DNA of 64,000 bases, taken from Frigoribacterium sp. PvP032 (GTDB lineage Bacteria > Actinomycetota > Actinomycetes > Actinomycetales > Microbacteriaceae). The position numbers were made by a program, and so were the translations under genes. This document shows, one piece after another, positions 1-9,549 of the stretch. Under the pieces are notes generated by a model, which was not told the origin of the DNA, ran no database searches, and worked only from the letters and a program-made list of their open reading frames with translations. The stretch is from assembly GCF_017833035.1 (NCBI RefSeq), contig NZ_JAFIBM010000001.1:3245762-3309761 (forward strand). Direction: 5' to 3'. Within the stretch, counting starts at the first letter, position 1. Each line of letters opens with the position of its first letter.

Positions 1-268
1 GGCGGTCCTTCTGCTCACGCCAGGTCGGGTGGTAGATGTACTGGCGACGCCCTGCACCGTCGACGCCCGTGGCCTGGATGTGGCCGTTGGCGTAGGGAGC
101 GATCCAGACGTCGGTCCAGGCGGGCGGGATGCCGAGGTGATCGCACCGCTCGCGGAGCTCAGGGTCGGTGACCGTGACGCCGTCGGCGTCCCGGTACGAG
201 AAGCCCGCTCCGCTGCGGACGCGGGTGAGGCCCGGCGAGCTCGAGTTGGTCCTGCGGAGGCGCGGCAT
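1..268 (-). CDS. DNA topoisomerase IB, N-terminal fragment (runs off left edge)
   Basis: The first 89 codons of a type IB (eukaryotic/poxvirus-like) DNA topoisomerase, which relaxes supercoils through a 3'-phosphotyrosine intermediate. The recognisable core is IPPAWTDVWIAPYANGHIQA followed by a TGVDGAGRRQYIYHPTWRE segment, the typical N-terminal DNA-binding region of bacterial TopIB. The catalytic domain and Tyr lie outside the window. The ATG at 268 is chosen because it precedes a basic MPRLRR start directly before the family homology. The gene lies downstream of the MT0933-type gene in the same direction, but a strong terminator at 335-366 separates them. Confidence 0.85.
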   Translation of the reverse strand, partial: MPRLRRTNSSSPGLTRVRSGAGFSYRDADGVTVTDPELRERCDHLGIPPAWTDVWIAPYANGHIQATGVDGAGRRQYIYHPTWREQKDR

Positions 269-334
269 CAGTCGATCGAACCACCGCGACCGGGCAGGTG
301 GTCGCACAGGGCAGGTGATCGGGCCGGGCACGAG

Positions 335-366
335 CGACGCCCCGCCCCTGAGGGGGCGGGGCGTCG
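335..366 (-). terminator. Intrinsic terminator of the MT0933-like gene
   Basis: A perfect 14-bp G/C-rich stem with a TGAG loop starts 13 bp after the stop codon of the upstream minus-strand gene. There is no T-run, as is usual in high-GC actinobacteria. It should insulate the topoisomerase gene from the upstream transcript. Confidence 0.8.
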
Positions 367-379
367 GGGAGGACCGGGG

Positions 380-592
380 CTACTGGTCGCCGACCTTCTT
401 GTCGGCCTGCTCCTTCGCCTGGGCGATCTTGTCGCTGTACTTGCCGCCGGTGGCCTTGTCGGCGGCGCCGGCGACGGCGTCGAGGATGCTGTCGCTGATC
501 CCCTCGGCCTTCTCGCTCTTGAGGGCGTCCTGGACCTTGCCGTCCTTCAGGAACTCCTGGGCCTTCTTGGTGATGTCGTCGAAGCCTGCCAT
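380..592 (-). CDS. MT0933-like (Rv0909-type) antitoxin family protein
   Basis: A 70-residue, Lys/Ala/Asp-rich, Cys-free protein predicted to be largely helical. The arrangement MAGFDDITKKAQEFL, then AAGAADKATGGKYSDKI, then a KxQADK tail is typical of the MT0933/Rv0909 'antitoxin' family, where the TGGKY(S/A)xxI box is the hallmark. In Mycobacterium tuberculosis the protein is paired with the toxin Rv0910. No partner toxin gene lies on either side here, so an antitoxin role is unsupported and a small stress or structural protein is equally possible. An AGGAGG site 6 nt before the ATG supports this start. A strong terminator follows at 335-366. Confidence 0.75.
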   Translation of the reverse strand: MAGFDDITKKAQEFLKDGKVQDALKSEKAEGISDSILDAVAGAADKATGGKYSDKIAQAKEQADKKVGDQ

Positions 593-686
593 GGTGCGCC
601 TCCTCTGGGCCGGCGTCTCCGGCTCGGGACCACTCTGCCTCGAACTGGCGATCGGCGCACCCCCTCTCGCGACCGCCGGACACGAC

Positions 687-722
687 GAGAGGGGCCGAGC
701 CCTTCCGGGCCCGACCCCTCTC
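687..722 (-). terminator. Terminator of the str operon (after tuf)
   Basis: An imperfect inverted repeat with an 8-bp GAGAGGGG/CCCCTCTC base and a GC-rich upper stem broken by mismatches. It lies 44 bp past the tuf stop codon, before the divergent small gene region. Confidence 0.7.
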
Positions 723-765
723 GGGTGTTCAGGTGGTGCTGGTGCTGGTGTGGCTAGAGCTGGTG

Positions 766-1959
766 CTACTTGATGATCTTGACGACCGTGCCGGCACCGA
801 CCGTGCGGCCACCCTCACGGATGGCGAAGCGCAGGCCCTCTTCCATGGCGATGGGCTGGATCAGCTGAACGGTGATCTCAGTCGTGTCGCCGGGCATGAC
901 CATCTCGGTGCCCTCGGGCAGCGTGATGACACCCGTGACGTCGGTGGTGCGGAAGTAGAACTGCGGGCGGTAGTTCGCGTAGAACGGGTTGTGACGGCCG
1001 CCCTCGTCCTTCGAGAGGATGTAGACGTTCGCCTCGAACTCGGTGTGGGGCGTGATCGAGCCGGGCTTGACCACGACCTGGCCGCGCTCGACGTCCTCGC
1101 GCTTGGTGCCACGGAGGAGGAGTCCGACGTTCTCACCGGCGCGCGCGTCGTCGAGGGTCTTGCGGAACATCTCGATGGCGGTGACGGTCGTCTTGGACGA
1201 CTTCTCCTTGATGCCGACGATCTCGACCTCGTCGTTCGGCTTCAGGATGCCGCGCTCGACACGACCGGTGATGACGGTTCCACGACCGGTGATCGTGAAG
1301 ACGTCCTCGACGGGCATGAGGAAGGGCTGGTCCGTGGCACGGACGGGCTCGGGGACGTTCTCGTCGACCTGGTCCATCAGGTCGGCGACCGTGGCGGCCC
1401 ACTTCTCGTCGCCCTCAAGGGCCTTGAGAGCGGAGACCTGCACGACGGGGGCGTTGTCGCCGTCGAAGTCCTGGCTGGAGAGGAGCTCGCGCACCTCGAT
1501 CTCGACGAGCTCGAGGATCTCCTCGTCGTCGACCATGTCGGACTTGTTCAGGGCCACGACGATGTAGGGCACGCCGACCTGGCGGGCGAGCAGGACGTGC
1601 TCACGCGTCTGGGGCATCGGGCCGTCGGTGGCGGCGACCACGAGGATCGCGCCGTCCATCTGAGCCGCGCCGGTGATCATGTTCTTGATGTAGTCGGCGT
1701 GACCGGGAGCGTCGACGTGAGCGTAGTGACGCTTCTCCGTCTGGTACTCGACGTGCGAGATGTTGATCGTGATGCCGCGCTGCTTCTCTTCGGGCGCGTT
1801 GTCGATCTGGTCGAAGGCCGACGCCTCGTTGAGGGTCGGGTACTTGTCGTGCAGGACCTTGGTGATCGCCGCGGTGAGCGTGGTCTTGCCGTGGTCGACG
1901 TGACCGATGGTTCCGATGTTGACGTGCGGCTTGGTCCGCTCGAACTTGGCCTTAGCCAC
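766..1959 (-). CDS. tuf: Translation elongation factor EF-Tu
   Basis: A 397-residue EF-Tu, full length for the family. It is the GTPase that delivers aminoacyl-tRNA to the ribosomal A site. Visible motifs are the P-loop [11 protein letters not shown] near residues 19-29, DAPGHADY (G3), NKSD (G4) and a SALK-type G5, followed by the two beta-barrel domains ending [14 protein letters not shown]. It is the last gene of rpsL-rpsG-fusA-tuf, 126 bp after fusA. That spacer holds a hairpin (1999-2019) that could mark a processing or attenuation site and allow separate tuf expression. A GAGGA Shine-Dalgarno sequence precedes the ATG. Confidence 0.98.
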   Translation of the reverse strand: MAKAKFERTKPHVNIGTIGHVDHGKTTLTAAITKVLHDKYPTLNEASAFDQIDNAPEEKQRGITINISHVEYQTEKRHYAHVDAPGHADYIKNMITGAAQMDGAILVVAATDGPMPQTREHVLLARQVGVPYIVVALNKSDMVDDEEILELVEIEVRELLSSQDFDGDNAPVVQVSALKALEGDEKWAATVADLMDQVDENVPEPVRATDQPFLMPVEDVFTITGRGTVITGRVERGILKPNDEVEIVGIKEKSSKTTVTAIEMFRKTLDDARAGENVGLLLRGTKREDVERGQVVVKPGSITPHTEFEANVYILSKDEGGRHNPFYANYRPQFYFRTTDVTGVITLPEGTEMVMPGDTTEITVQLIQPIAMEEGLRFAIREGGRTVGAGTVVKIIK

Positions 1960-1998
1960 TGTGGGTCCTCCTCAGGACTCGGTTGCAGTGGGGCCGGG

Positions 1999-2019
1999 GG
2001 CCGGGTCGATGACCCGGCC
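1999..2019. other. Hairpin in the fusA-tuf spacer
   Basis: A perfect 9-bp inverted repeat (GGCCGGGTC/GACCCGGCC, 3-nt loop) lies 40 bp upstream of tuf. It has no T-run. In str operons such spacers often carry a tuf promoter, an mRNA processing site or a partial terminator. The sequence does not decide between these. Confidence 0.5.
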
Positions 2020-2085
2020 TACCGGACACTGCGGATTGGTGTGTGTACATGTTACGCGGTCGAGGAACGGCCGCGAGATTCGGGA

Positions 2086-4200
2086 CTATTCGCCCTTGTT
2101 CTTCTGGATGATCTCCTCGGCGACCGCCGAGGGGACTTCCTGGTACGACTCGAACGTCATCGAGTAGACGGCACGACCCGAGGTCTTCGACCGCAGGTCG
2201 CCGACGTAGCCGAACATCTCCGACAGCGGCACGCTGGCCCGAACGACCTTCACACCACTGGCGTCTTCCATCGACGAGATCTGCCCGCGTCGCGAGCTGA
2301 GGTCGCCGATGACGTCGCCCATGTACTCCTCGGGCGTACGCACCTCGACCGCCATGAGCGGCTCGAGGAGAACGGGCTGGGCCTTGCGAGCCGCCTCTTT
2401 GTAGGCGATCGACCCAGCGATCTTGAAGGCCATCTCCGACGAGTCGACGTCGTGCGCCGCACCGTCGAGGAGCAGTGCCCGGACGCCCACGGTCGGGTAG
2501 CCCGCGAGGACTCCGACCTGCATGGCGTCCTGGATGCCGGCGTCGACCGAGGGGATGTACTCCCGCGGGACGCGGCCACCGGTGACCTTGTTGACGAACT
2601 CGTAGGTCGACTCGGCCGTGACCTCGTAGGGCTCCAGGGCGATCTGGATCTTGGCGAACTGACCCGACCCACCGGTCTGCTTCTTGTGGGTGTAGTCGTA
2701 GCGCTCGATGCCCTTCTTGAGCGTCTCGCGGTAGGCCACCTGGGGCTTGCCGACGTTCGCCTCGACGTTGAACTCGCGCTTCATGCGGTCGACGAGGATG
2801 TCGAGGTGGAGCTCGCCCATGCCCTTGATGACCGTCTGGCCGGTCTCGACGTTGAGCTCGACGCGGAACGTCGGGTCCTCCTCGGCGAGCTTCTGGATGG
2901 CCAGCGAGAGCTTCTCCTGGTCGGCCTTCGTCTTGGGCTCGATGGCGACCTCGATGACGGGCTCGGGGAACGTCATCGACTCGAGCACGATCTGCTCGGA
3001 CGGGTCGCACAGCGTGTCACCGGTGGTGGTGAACTTCAGGCCGATGACCGCGTAGATGTGGCCGGCGGTGACGCTGTCGACCGGGTTCTCCTTGTTGGAG
3101 TGCATCTGGAAGATCTTGCCGATGCGCTCCTTCTTGTCCTTGGTCGAGTTGATGACCTGGGCACCCGACTCGATCGAGCCGGAGTACACGCGGACGTAGG
3201 TGAGGCGACCGAAGAAGGGGTGCACCGCGACCTTGAAGGCGAGGGCCGAGAACGGCTCCGTCGACTCGGGCTTGCGGATGATGACCTTCTCGGCGTCGCG
3301 GACGTCGTGGCCCTCCATGGGAGGCACGTCGAGCGGCGAGGGGAGGTAGTCGATGACCGCGTCGAGCATCGGCTGGACGCCGCGGTTCTTGAAGGCGGAG
3401 CCACAGAAGATCGGGTACAGCTCGCTGTTGACCGTCATCTTGCGGACGGCGCCCTTGATCTCGGCGATCGTCAGTTCTTCGCCGCCGAAGTACTTCTCGA
3501 GCAGCACGTCGTCCGACTCGGCGACCGTCTCGAGGAGCTTGGCGCGGTACTCCGCGGCCTTCTCCTTGAGGTCGTCCGGGATCTCCTCGATCTCGTACTT
3601 CGCACCCAGCTCGACGTCTCCCTTGGAGTCGCCGCGCCACGTCAGCGCACGCATCTCGACCAGGTCGACGACGCCCTCGAACGAGGACTCCGAACCGATC
3701 GGGAGCTGCATGACGAGGGGCTTGGCGCCCAGGCGGTTGATGATCGTGTCGACCGTGAAGTAGAAGTCGGCGCCGAGCTTGTCCATCTTGTTGACGAAGC
3801 AGATGCGGGGCACGTCGTACTTGTCGGCCTGACGCCAGACGGTCTCTGACTGGGGCTCGACGCCCTCCTTGCCGTCGAACACGGCGACCGCGCCGTCGAG
3901 CACGCGGAGCGAACGCTCGACCTCGACCGTGAAGTCGACGTGGCCGGGGGTGTCGATGATGTTGATCTGGTTCTTGTTCCAGAAGCACGTCGTCGCAGCG
4001 GACGTGATGGTGATGCCGCGCTCCTGCTCCTGCGCCATCCAGTCCATCGTGGCCGCACCGTCGTGGACCTCACCGATCTTGTGGGTGATGCCGGTGTAGT
4101 ACAGGATGCGCTCGGTCGTCGTCGTCTTGCCAGCATCGATGTGCGCCATGATGCCGATGTTGCGGACCTTGTTCAGGTCGGTGAGCACGTCCTGTGCCAC
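2086..4200 (-). CDS. fusA: Translation elongation factor EF-G
   Basis: A 704-residue EF-G, the translocase GTPase of the ribosome, also used with RRF in recycling. It opens [20 protein letters not shown] with P-loop [19 protein letters not shown], then DTPGHVDFT (G3) and FVNKMDK (G4). The C-terminal domains IV and V include [20 protein letters not shown] and [15 protein letters not shown]. The start is the GTG at 4200, preceded by GGAGG 5 nt upstream. The frame stays open to 4266, but that extension has no family homology and no better ribosome-binding site. It is separated from rpsG by an 84-bp spacer with a hairpin. Confidence 0.98.
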   Translation of the reverse strand: MAQDVLTDLNKVRNIGIMAHIDAGKTTTTERILYYTGITHKIGEVHDGAATMDWMAQEQERGITITSAATTCFWNKNQINIIDTPGHVDFTVEVERSLRVLDGAVAVFDGKEGVEPQSETVWRQADKYDVPRICFVNKMDKLGADFYFTVDTIINRLGAKPLVMQLPIGSESSFEGVVDLVEMRALTWRGDSKGDVELGAKYEIEEIPDDLKEKAAEYRAKLLETVAESDDVLLEKYFGGEELTIAEIKGAVRKMTVNSELYPIFCGSAFKNRGVQPMLDAVIDYLPSPLDVPPMEGHDVRDAEKVIIRKPESTEPFSALAFKVAVHPFFGRLTYVRVYSGSIESGAQVINSTKDKKERIGKIFQMHSNKENPVDSVTAGHIYAVIGLKFTTTGDTLCDPSEQIVLESMTFPEPVIEVAIEPKTKADQEKLSLAIQKLAEEDPTFRVELNVETGQTVIKGMGELHLDILVDRMKREFNVEANVGKPQVAYRETLKKGIERYDYTHKKQTGGSGQFAKIQIALEPYEVTAESTYEFVNKVTGGRVPREYIPSVDAGIQDAMQVGVLAGYPTVGVRALLLDGAAHDVDSSEMAFKIAGSIAYKEAARKAQPVLLEPLMAVEVRTPEEYMGDVIGDLSSRRGQISSMEDASGVKVVRASVPLSEMFGYVGDLRSKTSGRAVYSMTFESYQEVPSAVAEEIIQKNKGE

Positions 4201-4240
4201 AGGTTCCTCCGAAGGGGTAGGTGGGGAAAGCGGGAGCCGA

Positions 4241-4277
4241 GGAGGCGCGGTGCACGTCGTGCGCACACCGCGCCTCC
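4241..4277. repeat. Hairpin built on the GGAGGCGCGG motif (rpsG-fusA spacer)
   Basis: A 12-bp perfect stem, GGAGGCGCGGTG/CACCGCGCCTCC, with a 13-nt loop lies just after the rpsG stop codon. The same stem sequence forms the terminator at 45137-45175. Inside an operon it may act as a partial terminator or an RNA-stability element. It is one of many copies of the decamer discussed in the findings. Confidence 0.7.
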
Positions 4278-4284
4278 GTGGCTG

Positions 4285-4755
4285 TTACCAGCGGTAGTGC
4301 GCGAAGGCCTTGTTCGCCTCGGCCATCTTGTGAGTGTCCTCACGGCGCTTGACAGCGGCGCCGAGGCCGTTGGAGGCGTCGAGGATCTCGTTCATGAGGC
4401 GCTCGGTCATCGTCTTCTCGCGACGAGCCTTGGCGTAGGTCGTGAGCCAGCGGAGCGCGAGCGTGTTCGCGCGGTGCGGCTTGACCTCGACGGGGACCTG
4501 GTAGGTCGAGCCGCCGACGCGGCGCGAACGCACCTCGAGGGTGGGGCGCACGTTGTCGAGCGCCTTCTTCAGCGTGACGACGGCATCCTGGTCGTTCTTG
4601 GCGGAGACGCCGGCGAGAGCACCGTAGACGATGCGCTCGGCGAGGCCCTTCTTGCCGTCGAGGAGGATCTTGTTGACGAGCTGGCTGACGATCGGCGCAC
4701 CGTAGACCGGGTCGGCGACGACGGGGCGCTTGGGCGCGGGTCCTTTACGAGGCAT
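4285..4755 (-). CDS. rpsG: 30S ribosomal protein S7
   Basis: 156 residues, the standard bacterial S7 length. It is the primary binder of the 3' domain of 16S rRNA and a translational regulator of the str operon in enterobacteria. The sequence begins [19 protein letters not shown] and ends with the conserved AFAHYRW tail after the KMAEANKAF helix. Its ATG shares one base with the rpsL stop codon (TAATG), so translation is probably coupled. Confidence 0.98.
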   Translation of the reverse strand: MPRKGPAPKRPVVADPVYGAPIVSQLVNKILLDGKKGLAERIVYGALAGVSAKNDQDAVVTLKKALDNVRPTLEVRSRRVGGSTYQVPVEVKPHRANTLALRWLTTYAKARREKTMTERLMNEILDASNGLGAAVKRREDTHKMAEANKAFAHYRW

Positions 4756-5129
4756 TACTTCTTGTCCTTCTTCGCACCGTAGAGGCTACGAGCCTGCTTG
4801 CGGTTCTTCACGGCCTGGGTGTCGAGGGCGCCACGGACGATCTTGTAGCGCACGCCGGGGAGGTCTTTCACACGACCGCCGCGCACGAGCACCATCGAGT
4901 GCTCCTGCAGGTTGTGGCCCTCGCCGGGGATGTAGGCGGTGACCTCGGTGCCGTTGGAGAGCTTCACACGGGCGACCTTGCGGAGCGCGGAGTTCGGCTT
5001 CTTGGGGGTGGTGGTGTACACGCGGGTGCACACGCCACGCTGCTGGGGGTTGGACCGCAGGGCGGGGGCCTTGGTCTTGACGACCTTCGGCGTGCGTCCC
5101 TTGCGGACCAGCTGCTGGATGGTTGGCAC
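4755..5129 (-). CDS. rpsL: 30S ribosomal protein S12
   Basis: 124 residues, exact S12 length. It is the decoding-centre protein that controls accuracy. The start is GTG at 5129 ([11 protein letters not shown]) with AAGGAG upstream. The open frame continues to 5405, but the promoter lies at 5377-5405, so that extension is leader. Streptomycin-sensitive residues are present: Lys in [12 protein letters not shown] and Lys in [12 protein letters not shown]. First gene of the str operon. The roughly 240-nt leader contains a small CCGACC/GGTCGG hairpin near 5196-5211 but no other recognised regulator. Confidence 0.98.
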   Translation of the reverse strand: MPTIQQLVRKGRTPKVVKTKAPALRSNPQQRGVCTRVYTTTPKKPNSALRKVARVKLSNGTEVTAYIPGEGHNLQEHSMVLVRGGRVKDLPGVRYKIVRGALDTQAVKNRKQARSLYGAKKDKK

Positions 5130-5376
5130 TGGTTCTCCTTGGTTGCGCTCTGCTCTCGGCCGGTGCTGCGCCGTGCAGTGCTCTGCTCTGTCCGACCGGA
5201 TGGTCGGCGTCCTCGTCTCGTCGGGACCTGGCCCAGATGAGGCCCTGCCCCGCCCGGCGACCGCTGCGTGACGAACACGCTGAGCAGCTGGGGGACGGTG
5301 TGACCCTGCCCGTACCGGGTCGTCGACCGTGGTACGAGCGGGATTTTCGGGCGCGCGATGAAGCGCACACCGATAG

Positions 5377-5405
5377 AGCATAGCTTCGGCCAGGGGGTTA
5401 ATCAA
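5377..5405 (-). promoter_or_regulatory. Sigma-70-type promoter of the str operon
   Basis: On the minus strand, TTGATT (5405-5400), a 17-bp spacer, then TATGCT (5382-5377). This is a good match to the housekeeping consensus in a region otherwise very GC-rich. Transcription would start near 5370, giving a leader of about 240 nt before rpsL. Confidence 0.75.
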
Positions 5406-5463
5406 ATGTCTCCGGGCCGGGGCCGGACGCCCACGGCGAACGGCCGGGCGCCTCCTCGGCCCG

Positions 5464-6018
5464 TCAGCGGGCGGGCTCGGCCCGCGAGACCAGCAGCGTG
5501 CCGAGCACGACCAGCGCCGCGCAGACGACCGCGCCGAGCACGAAGGGCGAGAGCGCGTAGCGGGCGGCGAAGAGCACCAGCCAGACGGCCTCGCCGCGCA
5601 CCACCGCGTAGCCGACGCTCCCGACGAGCAGCATCACCACCCAGACGGCGGCGGCCGCGGAGACGACGGCGGGCCAGGGGCTCGGAGGCGCGGGTCGGGG
5701 ACCGGGGACGCCGCCGCCCTCGTCTCCGGGGCGCGGACCCCGACGGGCCGGGCGGGCGTCGGGCAGGGGCTGGGCGGGGAAGGTGCCGCGCACCTCCGGC
5801 GCTCCCCCCTCGCGGGCGTCCGCGAGCGCCGCGGAGCGCATCAGGGCGAGGAGGACGACGATCAGGGCGGCACCGCCCATGGCCGGGCCGAGGAAGGGGC
5901 CGGCGTCGGCCTCGGTGATGACGTCACGGTCGAGCAGCAGGCTCTCGAAGCCGGCCGTCGCCACGAGCAGGGCGCCGAAGAGGACGCTCGCCATCAGGGC
6001 GTAGACGGCACGGGTCAT
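5464..6018 (-). CDS. Hypothetical four-TM membrane protein
   Basis: 184 residues that I cannot assign to a characterised family. Four hydrophobic helices are visible: about residues 5-25, 46-62, 113-133 and 143-175 (the last may be two close helices). A hydrophilic, Pro/Arg/Gly-rich loop of about 45 residues sits between helices 2 and 3. It is transcribed in the same direction as the str operon and lies upstream of its promoter, and it follows the pil operon terminator. A conserved small membrane protein at this position is plausible for Microbacteriaceae, but that is from memory and unverified. Confidence 0.7.
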   Translation of the reverse strand: MTRAVYALMASVLFGALLVATAGFESLLLDRDVITEADAGPFLGPAMGGAALIVVLLALMRSAALADAREGGAPEVRGTFPAQPLPDARPARRGPRPGDEGGGVPGPRPAPPSPWPAVVSAAAAVWVVMLLVGSVGYAVVRGEAVWLVLFAARYALSPFVLGAVVCAALVVLGTLLVSRAEPAR

Positions 6019-6081
6019 GAGCAGAGGCTACGCCGCGGGGTGGATCCTGAGGCGCCGATCGCCTCCCCCCGCGTCAGCTGT

Positions 6082-6140
6082 GCGGGCGACTTCGTCGTCG
6101 ACGGGCGTGCGCGTCAGCCCGTCGACGACGAACCCGCCCG
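6082..6140 (-). terminator. Terminator of the pilus operon
   Basis: A 16-bp perfect inverted repeat (6091-6106 with 6117-6132), extended by outer CGGGCG/CGCCCG pairing, lies about 35 bp after the pilO stop codon. It has no T-run. It separates the pil operon from the membrane-protein gene. Confidence 0.75.
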
Positions 6141-6173
6141 CCTGCCAGAGCACAGGAGGCGCGGGTCAGCTGG

Positions 6174-6959
6174 TCAGCGACCGCTGGCGGTCGTGTCCGT
6201 GCCCGCGTCGGTGCCCTCGGCCTGCGTCGGCGCCGTCGTGGTGGCGTCGCCGTCGGCGGGGGCGGTGTCGCCGTCCTGCATGACGAAGACGAGTCCGCCG
6301 ACCGTCCAGGTCTGCGCGCCCGCGGCCGCGGCCGCGCTGTCGGCGCCCTCGGCAGACTCGGTGCTCGAGATCGTGGTCACGAGGAACAGACGCGAGCCCT
6401 TCTGCAGGCGGTCGACGAAGTCGAGTGCCTGGTCGTACGAGCCCTGGATGTCGACCGTGACCGCGATGGTGGAGAAGTTGGCCGCGGTGACGGCGGGGTC
6501 GGTGAAGGTGGTGGGCGCGGTCGGCCCGGCCGCCGCTGCCGGGGCGGCAGCGTCAGCATCGGCGCCCTCCGTCGTCGCCGCGTCGGCCACGGGAGCGGCA
6601 GCCGACGCGGGCATCTCGTACGAGACGGCGTCAGCGGTGGTGAACGACGTGACCGGCACACCGGCAGCGTCGGCCATCTCGTCGAGCTGACGGATCAGCT
6701 CGGGCATGTCGGCAGCGTCCGGCACGGAGGCACGACGCGCGTCGCGATCGGCGGTCAGGGTCGAGAGCTGGTCGTTCTCGGCGACGAGCTGCGCGAGCGT
6801 GGCCCTGAGGCCCTCGTTCTGCGTCTCGATCGAGGTGCGCTGGTCGGCCGCGGCGGACGCTGCGGAGAGCTGGGGCTGCACGCCGAGCAGGAAGCCCAGC
6901 GCGAGCACGGCCACGCCGGTCAGCGCGGCGACGATCATCTTGAGGCGGTTGCGGTCCAC
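6174..6959 (-). CDS. pilO: Type IV pilus inner-membrane platform protein PilO-like
   Basis: 261 residues. A GTG start 4 nt after pilN is followed by a single N-terminal TM helix (about 7-26), an Ala/Gln-rich coiled-coil segment (LSAASAAADQRTSIETQNEG and on), then a ferredoxin-like periplasmic-type domain (around 150-220, NFSTIAVTVDIQGSYDQALD). That layout is characteristic of PilO. A low-complexity Ala/Thr/Asp insert lies at about 108-145, and the C-terminus is an acidic Thr/Ala-rich tail. PilO pairs with PilN to align the pilus machine. In this monoderm it would act at the membrane/cell-wall interface. Last gene of the pil operon. Confidence 0.8.
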   Translation of the reverse strand: MDRNRLKMIVAALTGVAVLALGFLLGVQPQLSAASAAADQRTSIETQNEGLRATLAQLVAENDQLSTLTADRDARRASVPDAADMPELIRQLDEMADAAGVPVTSFTTADAVSYEMPASAAAPVADAATTEGADADAAAPAAAAGPTAPTTFTDPAVTAANFSTIAVTVDIQGSYDQALDFVDRLQKGSRLFLVTTISSTESAEGADSAAAAAGAQTWTVGGLVFVMQDGDTAPADGDATTTAPTQAEGTDAGTDTTASGR

Positions 6960-6963
6960 GAGG

Positions 6964-7626
6964 TCACTCGCCTTCCTTCGGAGCGAAGCGGTTCGAGAAC
7001 GCGCGCTGGTCGATGTGCATGACGACGGTCGCCGCGTAGACGCCCTCCTCGAGGGCCACCGTCCCGGGGGTCGCGTCGGTGTACCCCGGCAGGGTGGTCA
7101 GGCCGTCCAGCCAGTCGGGGACGCTCGGGAGCGTCTCGCTCTGTGCCGTGAAGGTGACCGTGCCGATGCGGGTCCCCTGGAGGGGCGTCTCCGACTGCGT
7201 GTAGTCCGCGATCGGCGAGGCCTGGTCGATCGTGATCGTCGAGATGGTCACGCCGGCCGGGAGGGTCGCCTGGATCTGCGCCAGGTACGACGGCCAGGCG
7301 ATCTCGGTGGCGCCCGCGACGGCCTGGGCGGCCGTGAGCAACGTGATGTCCGTCTTGGTGTCGCGCACCTCGGTGTACTTGCCCTGCTCGAGCAGCAGCT
7401 GCTGCGTGTCGGACTGGGCGACCAGCAGCTCGTCCTGCGCCTCCATGGAGCGCAGCGTGGCACCGCCGACCGCGATGCCGGCGACGGCGGCGACGCCGAC
7501 GACGCCCATCCACGCCCGGCGGACGGCGACGCCGCTGCGGCGCTCCGCCCGGACCTCGGGGGGCAGCAGGTCGACGCGGGGCAGGCCCCCGACGACCGCC
7601 GTGGCGGTCTTCTTCGTGCGGCTCAT
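6964..7626 (-). CDS. pilN: Type IV pilus inner-membrane platform protein PilN-like
   Basis: 220 residues with a cytoplasmic N-terminus containing GGLPRVDLLPPEVRAER. This matches the (I/V)NLLPxE box through which PilN binds PilM. A TM helix (about 37-58), a coiled coil and a C-terminal domain with PxGVTISTITIDQ follow, as in the family. It overlaps pilM by 4 nt (ATGA) and precedes pilO by 4 nt, so pilM-pilN-pilO are translationally coupled. Confidence 0.85.
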   Translation of the reverse strand: MSRTKKTATAVVGGLPRVDLLPPEVRAERRSGVAVRRAWMGVVGVAAVAGIAVGGATLRSMEAQDELLVAQSDTQQLLLEQGKYTEVRDTKTDITLLTAAQAVAGATEIAWPSYLAQIQATLPAGVTISTITIDQASPIADYTQSETPLQGTRIGTVTFTAQSETLPSVPDWLDGLTTLPGYTDATPGTVALEEGVYAATVVMHIDQRAFSNRFAPKEGE

Positions 7627-8672
7627 GCGGCGCTCCCCAGTGCGAGCCCGAGGGCCACGGTCATGTCGGAGGCGCGCCCGCGGAGGGCCGCCTCGTCGAC
7701 GTTCTTGCCGAACGCGACGGTGGCGAACGGATCGGCGACGACCACGGGCAGGCGCGTCACCTCGGACAGGGCGTCGGGGAGACCCGGCAGCAGGGCGCCG
7801 CCCCCGGCGAGGACGATCTGCGAGATCGTCTCGGTCGAGCGGGTGTTGACGAAGTACTGGACGGTGTTGCGGAAGCTGCCGAGCAGCTCGTTGACCGACT
7901 CGAAGATCGCGGCCGACGAGGCCTGCTCCTCGGCGTTGGTGATCACGGTGCTGAGGCCTCGTTCGCGCTTGACGGCCACCGCCTCCTCGACCGAGATGCC
8001 CCGCTTGGCCATGATCGCCTGCGTGACGTCGTCGCCGCCCGAGGGGATGATGCGGACGAACTGGGGCACGCCGTCGGTCGCGACGATCACCGACGAGGTG
8101 CTGTGGCCGATCTCGATCAGGGCGACGGTGCCGGTGAGGCCGGGACGGTTGATCAGGAGGCGCGTGTTCGCGAACGGGATGAGGTCGACTCCCATGGTCG
8201 ACAGCCCGGCGAGCTTGCTGGCGCGCACGTTGCCGAGGACGGCGTCCTTGACGGCGGCGATGAGCAGGCCGTTGAGCACGGGGCCGTTCTCGCCCTCGCT
8301 CTCCTTGTAGGGGTAGAAGTCGAGCAGCGCGTCGGCGACCGGCACCGGCAGCATGTCCTGCACCTGGAACGGCAGCGACTCGCGGATCCGCTCGCGCGAC
8401 GCCTTCGCCACGGTCAGGTCACGGGCCAGCACGCGCTGGTTGCCCATGCCGAGCACGACGTTCTTGCTCTTGAAGCCGCCGGTGCTCCAGAGCTGCTTGA
8501 GGGCGCTGGCCACGGTCTGGGGCTCGAGCACTTCTCCGCGGCTGGCAGCGCCGTCGCTGAGGGCCATCTCGGAGAAGCGGACGACGGTGGGGCGCGGCTT
8601 GTCGACGTCGGCGACCTCGACCGCGCGGAGCGATCGGCTGCCGATGTCGATGCCGACGATGTTCTTCGTCAT
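7623..8672 (-). CDS. pilM: Type IV pilus assembly protein PilM (actin-like ATPase)
   Basis: 349 residues with the FtsA/MreB-like actin fold: phosphate-1 loop VGIDIGSRSLRAVEV near the N-terminus, phosphate-2 loop ALIEIGHSTSSVIV near 190, and the adenosine motif IVLAGGGALLPGL near 310. PilM is the cytoplasmic ring that binds PilN and links to the PilB/PilC motor. The start is ATG at 8672 (MTKNIVGIDIG). The frame is open further upstream, but those residues belong to the peptidase gene region read in another frame. It overlaps pilN by 4 nt. Confidence 0.92.
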   Translation of the reverse strand: MTKNIVGIDIGSRSLRAVEVADVDKPRPTVVRFSEMALSDGAASRGEVLEPQTVASALKQLWSTGGFKSKNVVLGMGNQRVLARDLTVAKASRERIRESLPFQVQDMLPVPVADALLDFYPYKESEGENGPVLNGLLIAAVKDAVLGNVRASKLAGLSTMGVDLIPFANTRLLINRPGLTGTVALIEIGHSTSSVIVATDGVPQFVRIIPSGGDDVTQAIMAKRGISVEEAVAVKRERGLSTVITNAEEQASSAAIFESVNELLGSFRNTVQYFVNTRSTETISQIVLAGGGALLPGLPDALSEVTRLPVVVADPFATVAFGKNVDEAALRGRASDMTVALGLALGSAA

Positions 8673-8703
8673 GGGGTGGTCTCTTTTCTGCGTGAGTTCG
8701 GGC

Positions 8704-9549
8704 TCACGCGAGGGTGAGGAGCTGGAGGTAGGAGGCGGCGACGATGCCGCCGACGAGCACGCCGGCCCAGGCGCCCGCGAGCATCCAGGGGCCGAAGGGG
8801 ATGCCGCCGGTGCGCTGGGCACGACGGGTGGCGAGCAGGACGATCGAGAACAGGCCGCCGAGCAAGAAAGCGGCGAAGGCGCCGACGACGAGCTCGCCCC
8901 AGCCCAGCCAGCCGAGCCAGAGGCCCAGCACGCCGGCGAGCTTGACGTCGCCGAGGCCCATGGCCCCCGGCTTGACGAGGGCGAGGGCCAGGTAGAAGAC
9001 GAACAGGGCGACCATGCCGACTACGCCGCGGAGCAGCGCGTCCCACTCCCCCGACAGGGCCGAGGAGGCGCCCAGCAGCACGAGGCCGACCGCGTACGAC
9101 GGCAGCACGATCGCGTCGGGCAGCCGGTGGTGCTCGACGTCGATGATGGCGAGCGCGACGCTCGCGCCGGCCAGCCAGAGGAACGCGACGAGCTCGAGCA
9201 GCGCCGCGACGAGCGGGGCGGCCTCGGTCGGGACGTCGCCGAGCGGCCAGATGCGGGCCGCCACGACCACGAAGAACAGGCCCGTGGCGAGCTCGACGAT
9301 CGGGTAGCGGGCCGAGATGGCCGTGCGGCAGCTGCGGCAGCGGCCGCGCAGGGCGAGCCAGCTGAGCACGGGCACGTTGTCCCTGGCCTTGATCGGCGTG
9401 TGGCAGCCGGGGCAGGCACTCGGCGGCGTCGAGATCGACATGCCGGCGGGCACGCGGTAGACGACCACGTTGAGGAACGAGCCGATCAGGATCCCGCCGA
9501 GGCCCGCGGCGAGCGCTGCGACCGACCAGGCGACGAAGGAGGCGGGCAT
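8704..9549 (-). CDS. pilD: Prepilin peptidase / N-methyltransferase
   Basis: 281 residues, a membrane aspartyl protease that cleaves after Gly in class III signal peptides and methylates the new N-terminus. It has an N-terminal TM helix with GSFLNVVVYRVP, two CxxC pairs (ACPGCH and RCRSC) forming the zinc/methylase domain, a conserved first catalytic Asp in AIIDVEHHRLPD and the second in GLGDVKL. It ends with several TM helices. The start ATG at 9549 overlaps the stop codon of the preceding gene (ATGA). It processes the pilins encoded just upstream (9.5-14 kb). Confidence 0.93.
   Translation of the reverse strand: MPASFVAWSVAALAAGLGGILIGSFLNVVVYRVPAGMSISTPPSACPGCHTPIKARDNVPVLSWLALRGRCRSCRTAISARYPIVELATGLFFVVVAARIWPLGDVPTEAAPLVAALLELVAFLWLAGASVALAIIDVEHHRLPDAIVLPSYAVGLVLLGASSALSGEWDALLRGVVGMVALFVFYLALALVKPGAMGLGDVKLAGVLGLWLGWLGWGELVVGAFAAFLLGGLFSIVLLATRRAQRTGGIPFGPWMLAGAWAGVLVGGIVAASYLQLLTLA

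Noticed and set aside
380-592. Complete toxin-antitoxin pair
   Set aside because: No toxin-like gene on either side of the MT0933-type protein.
733-3849. Open frame of about 1000 codons on the plus strand opposite tuf and fusA
   Set aside because: It mirrors the codon bias of the minus-strand genes. The translation is rich in Asp, Leu, Arg and Val with no homology, typical of antisense frames in high-GC DNA.
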